In this document: piece by piece, positions 46,700 through 57,228 of the stretch | Layout: each line of letters opens with the position of its first letter | Position numbering within the stretch: position 1 is the first letter of the stretch | Source: Boswellia sacra | Lineage: Eukaryota > Streptophyta > Magnoliopsida > Sapindales > Burseraceae | Reading direction: 5' to 3' | Assembly (NCBI GenBank): GCA_013180625.2 | Contig: SNVD02014120.1 | Span: 26,307-90,306, forward strand | Length of the DNA: 64,000 nt | The notes under the pieces: model-generated | What the model saw: the letters and a program-made list of their open reading frames with translations, nothing else | The model's database searches: none | Told to the model about the DNA's origin: nothing | Translations under genes and position numbers: made by a program

Positions 46700-48250
46700 T
46701 TCTTGAGCAGTTGTTGGGAGAGAGAGCTCTGCAATTGGCACCTAGCCGAATGAACATAGCCAGTAAACTCTTTCCGTGTTGTTTGCGAAATGAAGACCTT
46801 TCCCGTGAAATATTGTTGAAAGATAATTAGACAAGTTGGCCACTAGAAAGTTAATATTTGCCAATGTATTCAACAAAGTCAAATGATGAATCAGGGTTGC
46901 AGTTTAATTACCTGACTCTGAAGAAGAGTATATTTTTTATGGTTCTAAGTACCAGTTGATAAAGTTGACTTTCAAGGTCTACAAAAATTGTGAGTTTCAC
47001 ATTACGGAGAATCGGAGATTCCCGTTGAATGCTTTACCTAAGAAATTACCTTGTTTCGTTTTTATCTTCTTCAAGCTGCAACATTGTGTACTATGATGCA
47101 TGGTTAAATTGTTACAAGCATGGATATGCAATTAGTTAATGAGCAAATTATATAGTAGCCATAACATGCTTGAATATATGAATAAGAGGATTAACACAAC
47201 ACAAATCAGCATCTCATAATCCGACCCACGGATTTGTTTTCGCTAACTGTAGTGCATTGAACTGGTTTGTATAAACAACTGGGTGAGAAACCCTCAATCA
47301 AACTTAGCATATGTTAGTTGACTTTGCCATCAAAGCTGACAGCTATTTTTCTGGTGATGATACTGAACTTCCACCTTCAAGGGTCATGCCAGCACATTTG
47401 GACAGCATTTCCTGCAAAATGATTCATAATTAGCCATAAATCGAAATAATAATCACTGCAGAAAAATCTACCAGAAACATGCTAACAGGACAGAAGTTCG
47501 TATGGTATGCATCAATAAGCTGATTTTCATTCATCTGCATGTCATGTTTTTGCTCAATTCTAGTACATCAAATATGGTCCATTGATCATTTCAAAGTTAG
47601 CTATGCAAATTAGATTATTCCAATTTGTTTCAAGGCATTGCCCTACCCAAACACAGAAGCAGGAACTAAATTCTTATGATTTAATTTTCGTGTATTCGCA
47701 CCTTCGCATTAGCAAATAACAATAGTATTAGCATAGGACAGAGAATGTGCAATCAACAAGCAGCAGTGAAAGAGTAACTATTTGGCATACTTATTCAGAC
47801 CTGATAATCTGTCACCAAACCTCTGTCTTCAGCTTGCTTCTTTTCAATTAATTTGTTGGCAGGTTGATCCAGCAATTGGAATCTGACAACCTAGAGAAAG
47901 AATTAAAAGAAAAAGAACATAAATGGGCAGCCATTCTTCCATAACAACATAAATTTCAAATAAAGTGACTTTCAGTATTATACTTCCAGCTCCCAAAAAT
48001 TAGTTACCAAGTGCAGAACCAGAATTAAATTTGGGTCAATGCCTTTCAAGTGGATTCAGAATTTCTATATATTTGCCCAAGTAACTACTGCAGCAGTGAA
48101 AAAGTAACTACTTGAGATACTTAATTCAGACCTGATAATATAATCTGTAACCAACCCTCTGTCTTTTTTTGGTCAATAATATGACAACTTAGAGAAAGAA
48201 TCAGAAGAAAAATAATGATGAACAATATCAGCCCTCTTCATTGTCCAAAC
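46700..48250 (-). pseudogene. Left copy of the cullin-like gene 3' end and flank
   Basis: Bases 46700-48070 match 49920-51470 closely. Exon 8 equivalent is 47304-47411 and exon 7 equivalent is 47801-47890, both the same length as in the right copy. Exon 8 has a stop where the right copy has Trp (SSPEK-stop versus SSPEEWL). A third, worn version of exon 7 lies at about 48130-48190. Exons 1-6 are absent. Confidence 0.75.
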
Positions 48251-48254
48251 CAAT

Positions 48255-48778
48255 AAGTCATGTGACAAGTTGGCCGCTAGCGAATTTCCATCAAAGATTA
48301 GGCAGTATCCTTTGCTTCAGTAATTGTCAACAAAAGATGCAGAAGTTCTACCTATAAGTTTGAAAGGCCAATGCCAGTGGTAGAAGACTTGAATCTAGGC
48401 GCAGTCTGGAAGATTTGATTGTACCAACTACTGATTAGCCAAGAAAGTATTGTATTTTAACAAGCATGGATACATAAATTTCAATCTCTCCTTTAATTCC
48501 GAAACAGCTACATATGAAAATATATAAAATTGAGGATAATCAGAAATGAGCATGATCGTTTTCAGCTATAAGATATTAACCTGCTTTGTTCAAACATCTG
48601 GGTCTGAAGTATATATATGTGCGCTTATATATTATATATTCTCAATCTTAACAAGAAATATTAACCGTAATGGTTGCTGCATACCAGAACAAACACCTGA
48701 AATAGTAAGAAAATAAGTGAAGGAACGATTCATAAACAAGGAAAGTCCACCACCTCACCAGAAATTACAAGAAATTAA
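48255..48778. repeat. ZRK 3' flank, duplicated at 44180-44818
   Basis: Non-coding flank shared with the left unit; no gene. Confidence 0.55.
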
Positions 48779-48780
48779 AG

Positions 48781-49818
48781 TTAAGTGCATCGATACATTT
48801 GCCTGAGCTGCTTTGCCACATCAATCATTGTTGGTCTTTGTTCTGGCAATACAGAGGTACATTTAAAAGCAAGCTCCGTAAAAGCTCGCAATAGTTGCTC
48901 TTCTGTAGTACATAATCCATCTCCAACAAGTATGGGATCTACTATCTCAACAAACCTCTTATTTTCCACATACTTCTTCACATGCTGCGGTAGCCAATAA
49001 TCATCCCCAGTTTCCAGACGAGGAGTATCATATATATTTTGTCCAGTCAAGAGAACAAGTAGCATTACACCGAAAGTAAATACATCACACTTCTCATTGC
49101 AATTACCTGTTGTCATGTACTCAGGTGCTATAAGTCCTTTTGTACCGAACACTTTAGTACCTTTTATGTGAGTTTCCCCTTCTGGAATGGTCTCAGAGAG
49201 TGAGAAATCAGATAACTTGGCAACATATTGGTCATGGAATAAGATATTTGATGGGTTGATAGCTCTGAAAACAATCGGTCTAGGGAATCTTACATGAACA
49301 TATGCAAGTGCACTAGCAATCTCCACTCCAATCTTTAACCTGTGTGTCAATAATAAAGGCTGGAAATGAGGCTGAGAAGGACCACATAAACGATCAAAAA
49401 GAGTCCCATATTCTGCAGACTCAAAAACTAAAATGGGAAATTCAGTCTCTAAGCAGCAACCGATCAACTTCAAGAGATTCTTGTGGCTCATTTGTGATGC
49501 AAATACAACGTTATTAAAGCAAAACTCGTATGCATCTAAGCTATTAGGATGGTCTTTGAACTTCATGACAGAAACTTGATGGTCATGATCCAGAAGACCC
49601 TTGTACAATTCATATGATGCAGCTCTTGTTATAACTTTTCCTGTATCAAAGTTATTCGTCGCTGTCTTGAGGACTTCAGCCGAGAAATTACGAAGAGGAT
49701 TATATTTCCCATTACATGAGCGAATCAACTTCTCTAGTAAATATTTCCAATTCATCATCATAATTGCCTCATTATCTATCTTTTCCCGAGACTTGATTAT
49801 TCTTAGAAATGATCCCAT
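48781..49818 (-). CDS. ZED1-related (ZRK) receptor-like pseudokinase
   Basis: Intact 345-aa protein from ATG 49816-49818 (MGSFLRIIKSREK). It has Gly2, but no Ser/Thr at position 6, so N-myristoylation is doubtful. The beta-3 lysine is Lys86 (SVMKFKD). FASQMSHKNLLKLIGCCLET is at 106-125. HRD becomes FRA at 184-186 (FRAINPSNILF), so here even the catalytic Asp is lost. DFG becomes DFS at 204-206. APE is at 231-233, DVFTFGVMLLVLLTG at 245-259, EQRPTMIDV at 326-334. It is the clearest pseudokinase of the three. The inferred role is adaptor or decoy with a ZAR1-type NLR. The ATG aligns with the other copies. A leader exon with a GTACTA donor is suggested at about 49908. Confidence 0.92.
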   Translation of the reverse strand: MGSFLRIIKSREKIDNEAIMMMNWKYLLEKLIRSCNGKYNPLRNFSAEVLKTATNNFDTGKVITRAASYELYKGLLDHDHQVSVMKFKDHPNSLDAYEFCFNNVVFASQMSHKNLLKLIGCCLETEFPILVFESAEYGTLFDRLCGPSQPHFQPLLLTHRLKIGVEIASALAYVHVRFPRPIVFRAINPSNILFHDQYVAKLSDFSLSETIPEGETHIKGTKVFGTKGLIAPEYMTTGNCNEKCDVFTFGVMLLVLLTGQNIYDTPRLETGDDYWLPQHVKKYVENKRFVEIVDPILVGDGLCTTEEQLLRAFTELAFKCTSVLPEQRPTMIDVAKQLRQMYRCT

Positions 49819-49918
49819 GTTAATAATTTTAGTTTATTTGACTACAGAACATGAGCAAATAAGTTTAAGAAATCATCATCGTTCTCAAAAAAATATTAGT
49901 ACCTCGAAGCCAGAGTAG

Positions 49919-51470
49919 TTTTGTGGGGGGAGAGACAGCCGCTCTGCAATTGACACCTAGCCGAATGAACATGGCCACCAAACTCGTTTCGTGTTGAATG
50001 TCAAATGGAAAACTTCTCCGTGAAATATTATTGAAAAATAATAAGACAAGGTGGCCACTAGGAAGTTAATATTAGCGAATCTATTCAACAAAGTCAAATG
50101 ATGAATCAAGTTTTGAGCTGAATTGCTTGAATCTGAAGATTATATTTTTTATAGTTCTAAGTACCAGTTGATAAAGTTGACTTTCAAGGTCAACAAAAAT
50201 TGTGAGATTCACATTGTGAAGATTCCCATTGAATACTTTACCTAACAAATTACCTTGCTTCGTTTCTATCTTCTTAAAGCTGCAACATTGTGTATTCTGA
50301 TGCATGGTTAAATCATTACAAGCATGGACATACAACTAGCTAGTTAATGAGCAAATTATATATAGGAGCTATTACATGCTTGAAAATATGAATAAGAGGA
50401 TTAACACAAATCAGCATCTCATAATCCAACCCACGGATTTGTTTTCACTAACTGCAGGGCATTGAACTGGTTTGTATGAACAAGTGGGTGAGAGACCCTT
50501 AACCAAACTTAGCATATGTTAGTTGACTTCGCCATCAAAGCTGACAACCATTCTTCTGGTGATGATACTGAACTTCCACCTTCAAGGGTCATGCCGGCAC
50601 ATTTGGTCAGTATTTCCTGCAAATGATTCATAATTAGCCATAAATCAAAACAATAATCATTGCAGAAAAATCTACTAGAACCACGCTAACAGGACAGAAG
50701 TTTGTATGGTATGCATCAATAAGCTGATTTACATTCATCTGCATGTCATGTTTTTGCTCAATTCTAGTACATCAAATATGGCCCATTGACCATTTCAAAG
50801 TTAGTAATGCAAATTAGATTATTCCAATTTGTTTCAAGGCATTGCCTCACCCAAACACAAAAGCAGGAACTAAGGCTTTGTTTGTTAACATTTCTAAAAT
50901 CCTGTTTTCTAAAAACACATATTTTCCAATTTATTTAAATTAATATCAACCACATATCATTTTTAAAATTCAAAAAGAATTTAAAACCTACCACAAGTTC
51001 TTTCAAAATTTTGAAAACAAAAACTCAAAAAACACAAACAAACACAACCTAAATTCTTATGATTTAATTTTTGTTGTATTCACACCTTCGCATTAGCAAA
51101 TAACAATAGTATTAGCATAGGACAGAGAATGTGCAATCAACAAGCAGCAGTGAAAGAGTAACTACTTGGCATACTTATTCAGACCTGATAATCTGTCACC
51201 AAACCTCTGTTTTCAGCTTGCTTCTTTTCAATTAATTTATTGGCAGGTTGATCCAGCAATTGGAATCTGACAACCTAGAGAAAGAGTTAAAAGAAAAAGA
51301 ACATAAATGGGCAGGCAATCTTCCATAACAACATAGATTTCAAATAAAGTAAGTTTCAATATTATACTTCCAGCTCCCAAAAATCAGTTAACAAGTGCAG
51401 AACCATAATTAAATTTGGGTCAATGCCTTTAAAGTGGATTCAGAATTTCTATATATTTGCCAGTACGAAA
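49919..51470. repeat. Right copy of the 1.4-kb segmental duplication
   Basis: It matches 46700-48070 in the same direction, so the two are tandem copies about 3.2 kb apart. It covers the ZRK upstream region and exons 7-8 of the cullin-like gene. The only large difference is the MITE at 50876-51050. Confidence 0.85.
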
Positions 51471-53279
51471 CAAGTGAGTAGACTACAATGACAAATTCCA
51501 AATGAAAAAAAAAAAAAAGTATTCCCTCGAGTCTGAGAGCTTAAGATTCCATTCAACACTTCTGTCAATAGATCAACTGATGCTCAAAAAGGAAGTAGGG
51601 TCATCATATGAATACACTGAAAGCTCCAACACAACCTTGCCTTCATGGATCACCATTTGAAGGTACATTTAGAAAAGGTTTGGTTTCTAAAAGATATAAT
51701 GATCTTAATACCTGTAGCAACTTAACTCCTGTGCTGGGATGCAGGTACTGACTACCTCTTTTTTCCTCCTGAGTCAAGCACCAAAAGGCCTGGAAAATTG
51801 AAAAGAGCATATACTGTTCAACTATGATTTATGATGCCTCATCAACATTTAAATTTAAACACGAAATACCTTTTTAATGTAGTCAGCCAAAGAATCATAT
51901 AGAAGCCACTCTGAAGTTAACCGAGAGTAGTACTTGGAAGTTTCTACAAGCATGACATGCTCAAAATTCTGATAATATTTCATCTGCCCATCAATATCAA
52001 CTTCCAAGAAGATATGTAAGACATTCTTCAGTAAGTCCCAATCAATCTGCAATCCTTCACGTTCCTGATTGCTCTGCAAACTAACTTAGAGTAAACCTAA
52101 CACCACTGACAAGGAAACGAAATTTACAAATGAAATAGAAAATATCAACAAACCAATGATATTGCAGCGGTCATGAATTCACAGTAAAACCTCTTAAAAA
52201 CCTGAAATTAGAATAAAATTTTTAATTATTCTAGAACTGTGATTAGAATATCACAGTATATAAAGTTGAAAAAGCTGCTACAAGAACAAAAACCACTTAC
52301 CAAATCGTTAAAGCAATTAACAGAGAGGCCATTAAGAGATGCAAGTTCTTTCTTTTGAGGAATGAAGCAGCGGTCAAGATACTCAAAAAATCGACATAGC
52401 CATTTTGCCATTAACTTATAATTAGACCACATAAGCACAAGTTCTGTCAACAAATATGCACCACTTTTGGACGCTAATGATGGCAGTACCTGAGCGAAGT
52501 GGAAAAGATAGATTTTTTATCAACCCAATCTGCATAGTCTACTACTAAAAGTCTTCTAGCAGTTGGAAATTTAAAAGAATAATGCCCCACTACAACAAGC
52601 CAGCCATAACAATCAACTAATCAATTAAACAGTAAAACTATACTAAAAACTATTGTTATTTTATCTTGTTTGGCCCTGTTAAATTAAAAGTCAAAATTTA
52701 CAAAGCCAAATGCAAGAAAAAGATACACATGGCACTCAGGAACTTACACCCTATATGAATTGGCACATGAAATGTCAATAACAAAATATAGCATATGGTA
52801 ACATAGCTTGCTCACCACGCTAATGATGCTCTCTTCCAGGCTCCTTTTAAATCTATCGTAAAGCTGCATTGTTTTTTCATCAGAGCATCGATAAGTACAC
52901 ATGAAATATACGCATCTATCAAGTCGTAAAGGACCCCATATTCAATTAAAGATACAAATCAAATTGGGAAGGAGTTTTGGGTTAATTTTGTACAGCTTGA
53001 TTTCACTGGTTCAAGGAAGGGAAGATTTATTACTAGAATATAGTTTTTACCCCCTTGAGTCTTTTAAAAATTAAAAAAAAAAAGGCGAAAAGACTCAAAA
53101 TTTTAAATTTAGCACTAAACCTTTTTCTAGCTAACATTGAAAGGATACTGATAGAACCTCTGGTATTCTTCTCCAGTAAACCTCGTTTCAGGTTGTCCTT
53201 CCACAATCTTCTTAGCCTTGGCAATGGCCTCTTCCATTACCACCATTCCTTCATCTAGTGGTACGTATTTTAACATCAT
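50509..53279 (-). CDS. Short cullin-like protein (N-terminal cullin region only)
   Basis: Eight coding exons with GT-AG borders: 53149-53279, 52816-52915, 52301-52489, 52154-52201, 51870-52073, 51712-51789, 51185-51274, 50509-50616. The joined frame is open for 315 codons plus TAA; the introns after exon 2 are all phase 0. Recalled plant CUL1 matches along the line: MMLKYVPLDEG and TGEEYQRFYQCVYFMCTYR with LYDRFKRSLEESI (exons 1-2), WSNYKLMAKWLCRFFEYLDR (exon 3), LLKNVLHIFLEV and SKYYSRLTSEWL (exon 5). These are the first cullin repeats, which bind SKP1/F-box adaptors. The protein ends with MTLEGGSSVSSPEEWLSAL. It lacks the cullin homology domain, the RBX1 site and the neddylation Lys. It may act as a competitor of CUL1 or be a dying gene. 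Confidence 0.72.
50876..51050. mobile_element. MITE absent from the duplicate copy
   Basis: The left copy has GCAGGAACTAAATTCTTATG uninterrupted (about 47657). Here the same site is opened after AACTAA and resumes CTAAATTC, giving a 4-base CTAA duplication. The insert starts GGCTTTGTTTGTT and ends AACAAACACAAC (imperfect inverted ends). The empty site defines its limits. Confidence 0.75.
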
Positions 53280-54410
53280 ATTCTCTCTTCTTCAGTATCA
53301 AGTCCCACAATTGTCTATTAAAGAACAGTTCAGCATTAATTACACTGATCCACATCAACAGCTCAATAACACACACAAATTATAGGCGGCCATTTTACAC
53401 ATACACCCAGATGAACAAACTGAAATAATGGAATTATTTTAACAAAAAAACCAACAATAGCAACATAATTCACTCTATTAATCCTAAAAAAATTACCTTA
53501 TGGACATGCCGGCTTAGTTCGTTGAAGATATTTTTTTCATAACTTCCTTATGAAACCAGCATAATATAAACAATTATAATATAATGAAAATTGCATACAT
53601 CATCCAACCAATTAACCAACATAATTATAAAAAATTTAAAAAAAATCCCGAGAGAGAGAAGATTGATTTCATACTCTTAAAACAATTATGGATACAATAA
53701 AGCATACAAGAAATAAAAAATGCAGACGAGACCTTAAAAATATTTACAAAAAAGAGGTTTGTTGCAGCATTCGAGAGAAAAAGGATTAGACAACATAGAT
53801 AGATAGATAGAAGGAGAAATTAAAATTATTTTAAAAAATAAATAATTACCTGAAATTTGTGTGCGCGTTTGTTTTGTTTCCAGCTTCCGGGAGTGGGAGA
53901 ACAGAAGTTTATGAGAAAGCAAAGAAAGAAGGAGAGAGTTTTGATGGCCAATGTACTATAGAGACTTGAGTGAGTGAGTCTGGGGCCATACCTATACTTC
54001 AATGTGTCTGAGTGTGGGGCCTGTTTGATAGTCAAGGTGTCATACTGTGGGTCCTAGTTTCCAGACATGCTTATAATTGTGTATAGGGAGTGTAGGGGAC
54101 CACCGTTATAGCTGCACTTCAACGTGTCTTGGGTGGGCCCAACTCCTCCCCATTGCGTCGAAGAAATTAGAAGAAAGTTTTCAGTACCACCATATTTTTA
54201 GTATTTAAATAATAATAATATAAACACTTTTAATCAAAACAATTACTAAAAATATGTCGTTATATTATTAAATAATCAAAATTAATATATATATACGCAC
54301 ACATGCGTATATCTATCATCTTGTCGGTGTAATCGTACGACTTTGGACCAACTTGATAAAACTAAAATATTATATTATTTTTTATTTTATTTTTTTTAGA
54401 GTTATAATTT
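53280..54410. promoter_or_regulatory. Upstream region of the cullin-like gene
   Basis: On the minus strand 53850-53965 is CT-rich and ends in a TTTCAG-GTAATT donor. A possible acceptor TTTAATAG lies about 40 bases before the ATG at 53279. A non-coding first exon is likely. No other gene is seen up to 54410. Confidence 0.4.
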
Positions 54411-54414
54411 ATAA

Positions 54415-55148
54415 AGTATTTGATTTATAATAAATATCTCCTTAGATTATGACTTATTTATTATATCTTAGTTAAAATAGTATAATATTTATTTGTGTCC
54501 TAATTCTTTTAGGAGTTACTTATATTACTTCCTATTATTTTAGTCTTTGTTCTAATGTAAGTTTGATTAGGATTTTTACATGATTTTTAAGGAGATTTCG
54601 TTATGGTATTCCACCATATATAATATTATGTTTACAAAACATATGAGAGATTAGTTGAGAGAGCCTATGTCGCGGCATTTCAAGAATTAAAGGGAGAGCT
54701 TCATCGCAAATTAGAATTCTTCATTGAATTTATTTTATGAGTGTTTTATTCATGTATGAGAGGTTAAAATCATGCATGAATTTTTTTTAAGTCTGTCTGA
54801 GTTAATATACACTTGAGAGAACTTGCAAGTTAAGTGTTTATGTAATTCAATGTCACACATCATGGTTATGTTTAATTTAACAGTATGTTGTTAAGTTATC
54901 AGCGACAGAGAGTTGATAATGTCACGAGAGTTTAAGATCTTGATGAGATTTTGTTTTATAAAGATTAGGTGAGTGAGTCAGCACTGTAAACTATCCTAAA
55001 TATTGTACAAATAAGAACTTAGTGAGTTACAGATCTAAATCTGTCTGTGGATGTAGGTTTTATAACTGAACCACGTAAAATCTTTCTATACCAATTTACT
55101 TTATAGTTTACTGTTATATTACTCATAACTCTATACTTTCATAACTAA
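54415..55148 (+). repeat. Probable solo Copia LTR
   Basis: No ORF is present. Near the right end it has 'ctgtggatgtagg' followed by 'ctgaaccacgtaaaatc', a phrase common near the 3' end of plant Copia LTRs, and a TATA-like 'catatataatatt' near 54615. No gag-pol is adjacent. The borders are approximate. Confidence 0.5.
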
Positions 55149-55149
55149 C

Positions 55150-56160
55150 ACATCTAATAATGATTTAAATAAAAAATATTTATACTATCACTTGAATAAT
55201 AAGATTACGAGAATATGATGAAAATAGTTTGCTTATGTTTTTTTATATGATTTTGTATTTTATTTTTAATATAATTTAAGAATTATGATTGATTTTAAAT
55301 TTTTAAAAATAATATATAATTGATATTAAATATAATATAAAATAAAAAATATGTTAACACATAAAATAAAATAGGATTTTAAGTTGTAAAGGACGAAGAA
55401 GAAGACGAATTTTTTTCTTTTTTTGGCTTGAAGAATGGTCATGTATACAGTGGCGCGGATGGTGATGGGTGTGGGTAAGTCATTAGTAATTAGCGTGGGA
55501 CCTCCCCAAAATCCACCTGTTAATCTTTTGGTACATCATTACTTCTCTCCCACTGTTTTTGAAAAGATTTTATTAAGATTTTTATTGATTAAAGATAAAG
55601 AGACAATTTTGAGAGAGATATTTTTTATGTTATTAATGCATTTTTTGATAAGATAGTAGAAAATTCTAATAATTTTTTTTATTTTAGATCTTAAATTGTG
55701 TCTAAAATACTAAAGTAATTAGATTTTCTTATAGCATTGGCCCATTGGGCAAATAATTAACAATTTTAAATATAAAATTAATGAACAAATATTCTATAAG
55801 ACATGCCCAACATATTATCTCAAAAAGAAATTATCACAAAAACATATGATAAAATTTTGTTAGAATATGAAAATAATATTCACACCGCTAATTTTGTTTC
55901 AACAAAGCGAGATGCCCGCAAATATCCTCCCGTCTCCTAACTTAACGGGGACAAAATTGAAAAAAATAATTTCATCAACGTTTCCTCAAGAAAACCACGC
56001 CTCTTTTCCCTTCTTCACTTTACACAGAAATTTTTATTATATTTCGCTAAACATAAAGTAATAATAAATAGTCAAGATATACGGTAAAATAAATGTAAGG
56101 TTTGTTTGGATATGGGATACAAACTTTTGGCATTTTATTAATTACGTTGTGAAGTAAAGT
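55150..56160. other. Intergenic, no gene seen
   Basis: AT-rich. Only short ORFs without similarity (for example 55435-55656). Confidence 0.5.
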
Positions 56161-56164
56161 AATT

Positions 56165-56390
56165 AGAAGAGTAATACTATTCATACAAATTATTTATATA
56201 AATTTACACATACAAACTGATATGTGTATCCATATATGATCGCCACATCACTCATATTAATTAATATCATTTATTATTAATATATATTTATCAAATCATT
56301 ACATTTATTTATCAAATCACATTATGTCACGTTAGTTTGTATATGTGAGTTTGTATAAGTAGTTTGTAAGAGTAGCATTACTCCAATCAG
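56165..56390. mobile_element. MITE with long imperfect inverted ends
   Basis: The left end 'gagtaatactattcatacaa' and later 'cacatacaaactgatatg' pair with the right end 'gttagtttgtatatgtgag' and 'agagtagcattactcc' reversed. A related, looser copy lies at about 62290-62550. Confidence 0.6.
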
Positions 56391-57017
56391 AATAGAAGAT
56401 TTTTGTTAATTACTCTATATAACATACTAGAGTAAAATAGATTTAATGAACTCAAACATGAAAAACATAAAAGTTTAAAGCTCTTAGACAAAAACAAGAG
56501 AAACGATAGTTACTCATAGTTAATAGTATTGAATTATTCATAGAAGTTTATCTTAATAACCATCTTTTTTATGTACAATTTTATCCATATTAAATGAGTA
56601 GAGAGAGGTTCTTTAGATTATAAGTGGGGTTTAAATAGCAGCACTCCTTAACAAATAACTTTTAAGTCATTAGATTTAATATATTGATGTAATCACTACT
56701 ATAAAATAGGGTTTTTACTGTATCTATTTATCGCGGACTTCAAAAAATATGGTAAAAATTTAAATTCTATAGCGGACTACCACACCTGCAGTAAAAAAGA
56801 TAAACTTTACTGCGTTTGCTAAGGTTTGCAATAAAATCCCCTTTTAATATAAATCTTTTGTTTTTCAATTCCTTTTTTTTTTACACCCTTCTCGACCCCT
56901 CTCTCTCATCCTTCCCTCTCAAATCTCACACCGGTGGTAGAAATTCCCTCTCAAATCTTAAATGTCACTTTCCTTCCTTCTCAAATTCTATCTCGACTTT
57001 GCTGCATAGCTCAAGCA

Positions 57018-57205
57018 TGATCGAATTGAAGCATCTGGTTTCAAGCACGCGTCTGGAAACCCAAGTCCGTAAGAGGCAAGACCGAGTCGAAGCTCTGAAT
57101 TATATTTCACAAAGGAAAGAAAAGTTGTTTAGGTATGATGAATTAATTGGAAATAGGTTGGTGAGAAGTTTTTTTCAATTGCTTATAGGTCTTATTTCCC
57201 ACTGA
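57018..57205 (+). other. Captured coding-like segment of unknown origin
   Basis: An open stretch reads MIELKHLVSSTRLETQVRKR, QDRVEALNYISQRKEKLF, then YDELIG after a GT donor-like site. It lies in the CACTA element before the AsnRS exons. The Arg/Lys/Glu-rich helix-like sequence is not recognised. Confidence 0.35.
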
Positions 57206-57228
57206 TGCATGAGGCAAACCAGAATGAC

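Noticed and set aside
55435..55656. 73-aa plus-strand ORF
   Set aside because: Hydrophobic/AT-driven composition, no splice or family support, in repeat-rich DNA.
56816..57205. 129-aa plus-strand ORF as one gene
   Set aside because: The first ~65 codons lie in the CACTA subterminal region and low-complexity CT-rich sequence; only the later part looks coding, and it is of unknown origin.
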